From positions 1-13,572 of the forward strand of contig CAZKTO010000074.1 in the NCBI GenBank assembly GCA_964555685.1: DNA of 13,572 nt, read 5' to 3'. The notes beneath the pieces were generated by a model. It worked only from the letters and a program-made list of their open reading frames with translations. It was not told the DNA's origin and made no database searches. A program made the translations under genes and the position numbers. This DNA is from CAZKTO01 sp964555685 (GTDB lineage: Bacteria > Chloroflexota > Dehalococcoidia > SHYB01). This document shows positions 13,459 through 13,572 of the stretch, one piece after another (position 1 is the first letter of the stretch; the number at the start of each line of letters is the position of its first letter).

Positions 13459-13572
13459 AGAGCCGAGCATTGAGATCTAAACCAGGGTGCCGGGGAGGCC
13501 TCGGACCTAACCCCCTAGCCCCCTTCCCTAAAGAGGAAGGGGGTATCGTCCCTCTCCCTTCAGGAGAGAGCT
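13459..13572 (+). repeat. R1 repeat copy C (partial, cut by window edge)
   Basis: This matches copy A read in reverse almost base for base, from AGAGCCGAGCA to TTCAGGAGAGAGCT, where the window ends. The main differences are single bases and a small change in the G-run near 13490-13500. CTAAAC lies at 13477-13482 and the CCCCCTTCC/GGAAGGGGG hairpin is complete. The AGAGAGCT ending matches the longer A subtype rather than B. The missing right end should carry GTTTAG and TTATGCA. Confidence 0.85.

Overview
The window is a very GC-rich, densely coded piece of bacterial chromosome with ten recognisable protein genes and three groups of short hairpin-forming repeats. The gene mix suggests a soil or sediment lineage: dapF next to an LL-diaminopimelate aminotransferase, several CaiB/BaiF CoA-transferases, SDRs, a crotonase and an LLM-class flavin/F420 oxidoreductase. 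Candidatus Rokubacteria/Methylomirabilota (NC10) would fit, but this is an inference from gene content and style; no taxonomic marker is present. Both edges lie in repeat or low-complexity sequence, which is where metagenome contigs commonly break.

Layout. (1) 149-3403, plus strand: dapF, dapL and hflX in a tight run behind a TATAAT box. The first two are late steps of diaminopimelate/lysine synthesis. hflX overlaps the end of dapL and has no standard start codon at the expected place. (2) 3404-3953: a 550-bp gene-free stretch holding two different repeat elements, R2 (a nested stem-loop) and copy A of R1. (3) 3954-5536, plus strand: an orphan NarL/LuxR-type response regulator and a classical SDR. 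(4) 9732 back to 5533, minus strand: a probable four-gene operon of crotonase, two CaiB/BaiF CoA-transferases and an SDR. It meets the plus-strand SDR tail to tail inside one CTAG. (5) 9937-11232, plus strand: an MFS exporter with a good sigma-70 promoter. (6) 12237-11239, minus strand: a D-2-hydroxyacid dehydrogenase. (7) 13438-12506, minus strand: an LLM-class oxidoreductase bracketed by R1 copies B and C.

How the genes may work together. The minus-strand operon looks like an acyl-CoA pathway: a carboxylic acid is activated by CoA transfer, altered by a crotonase-fold enzyme and oxidised by an SDR. Two details make it worth a closer look. One of the two tandem CoA-transferases lacks the catalytic aspartate, which suggests a heteromeric enzyme. 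The crotonase lacks both hydratase glutamates, so 'enoyl-CoA hydratase' is probably the wrong name for its reaction. A 26-bp perfect palindrome lies inside the operon, and its 9-bp half-site recurs at the crotonase promoter, which hints at a shared operator.

No CRISPR array, rRNA, tRNA, transposase, phage gene or known defence system was seen. The least-explained elements are the R1/R2 repeats and the acyl-CoA operon.
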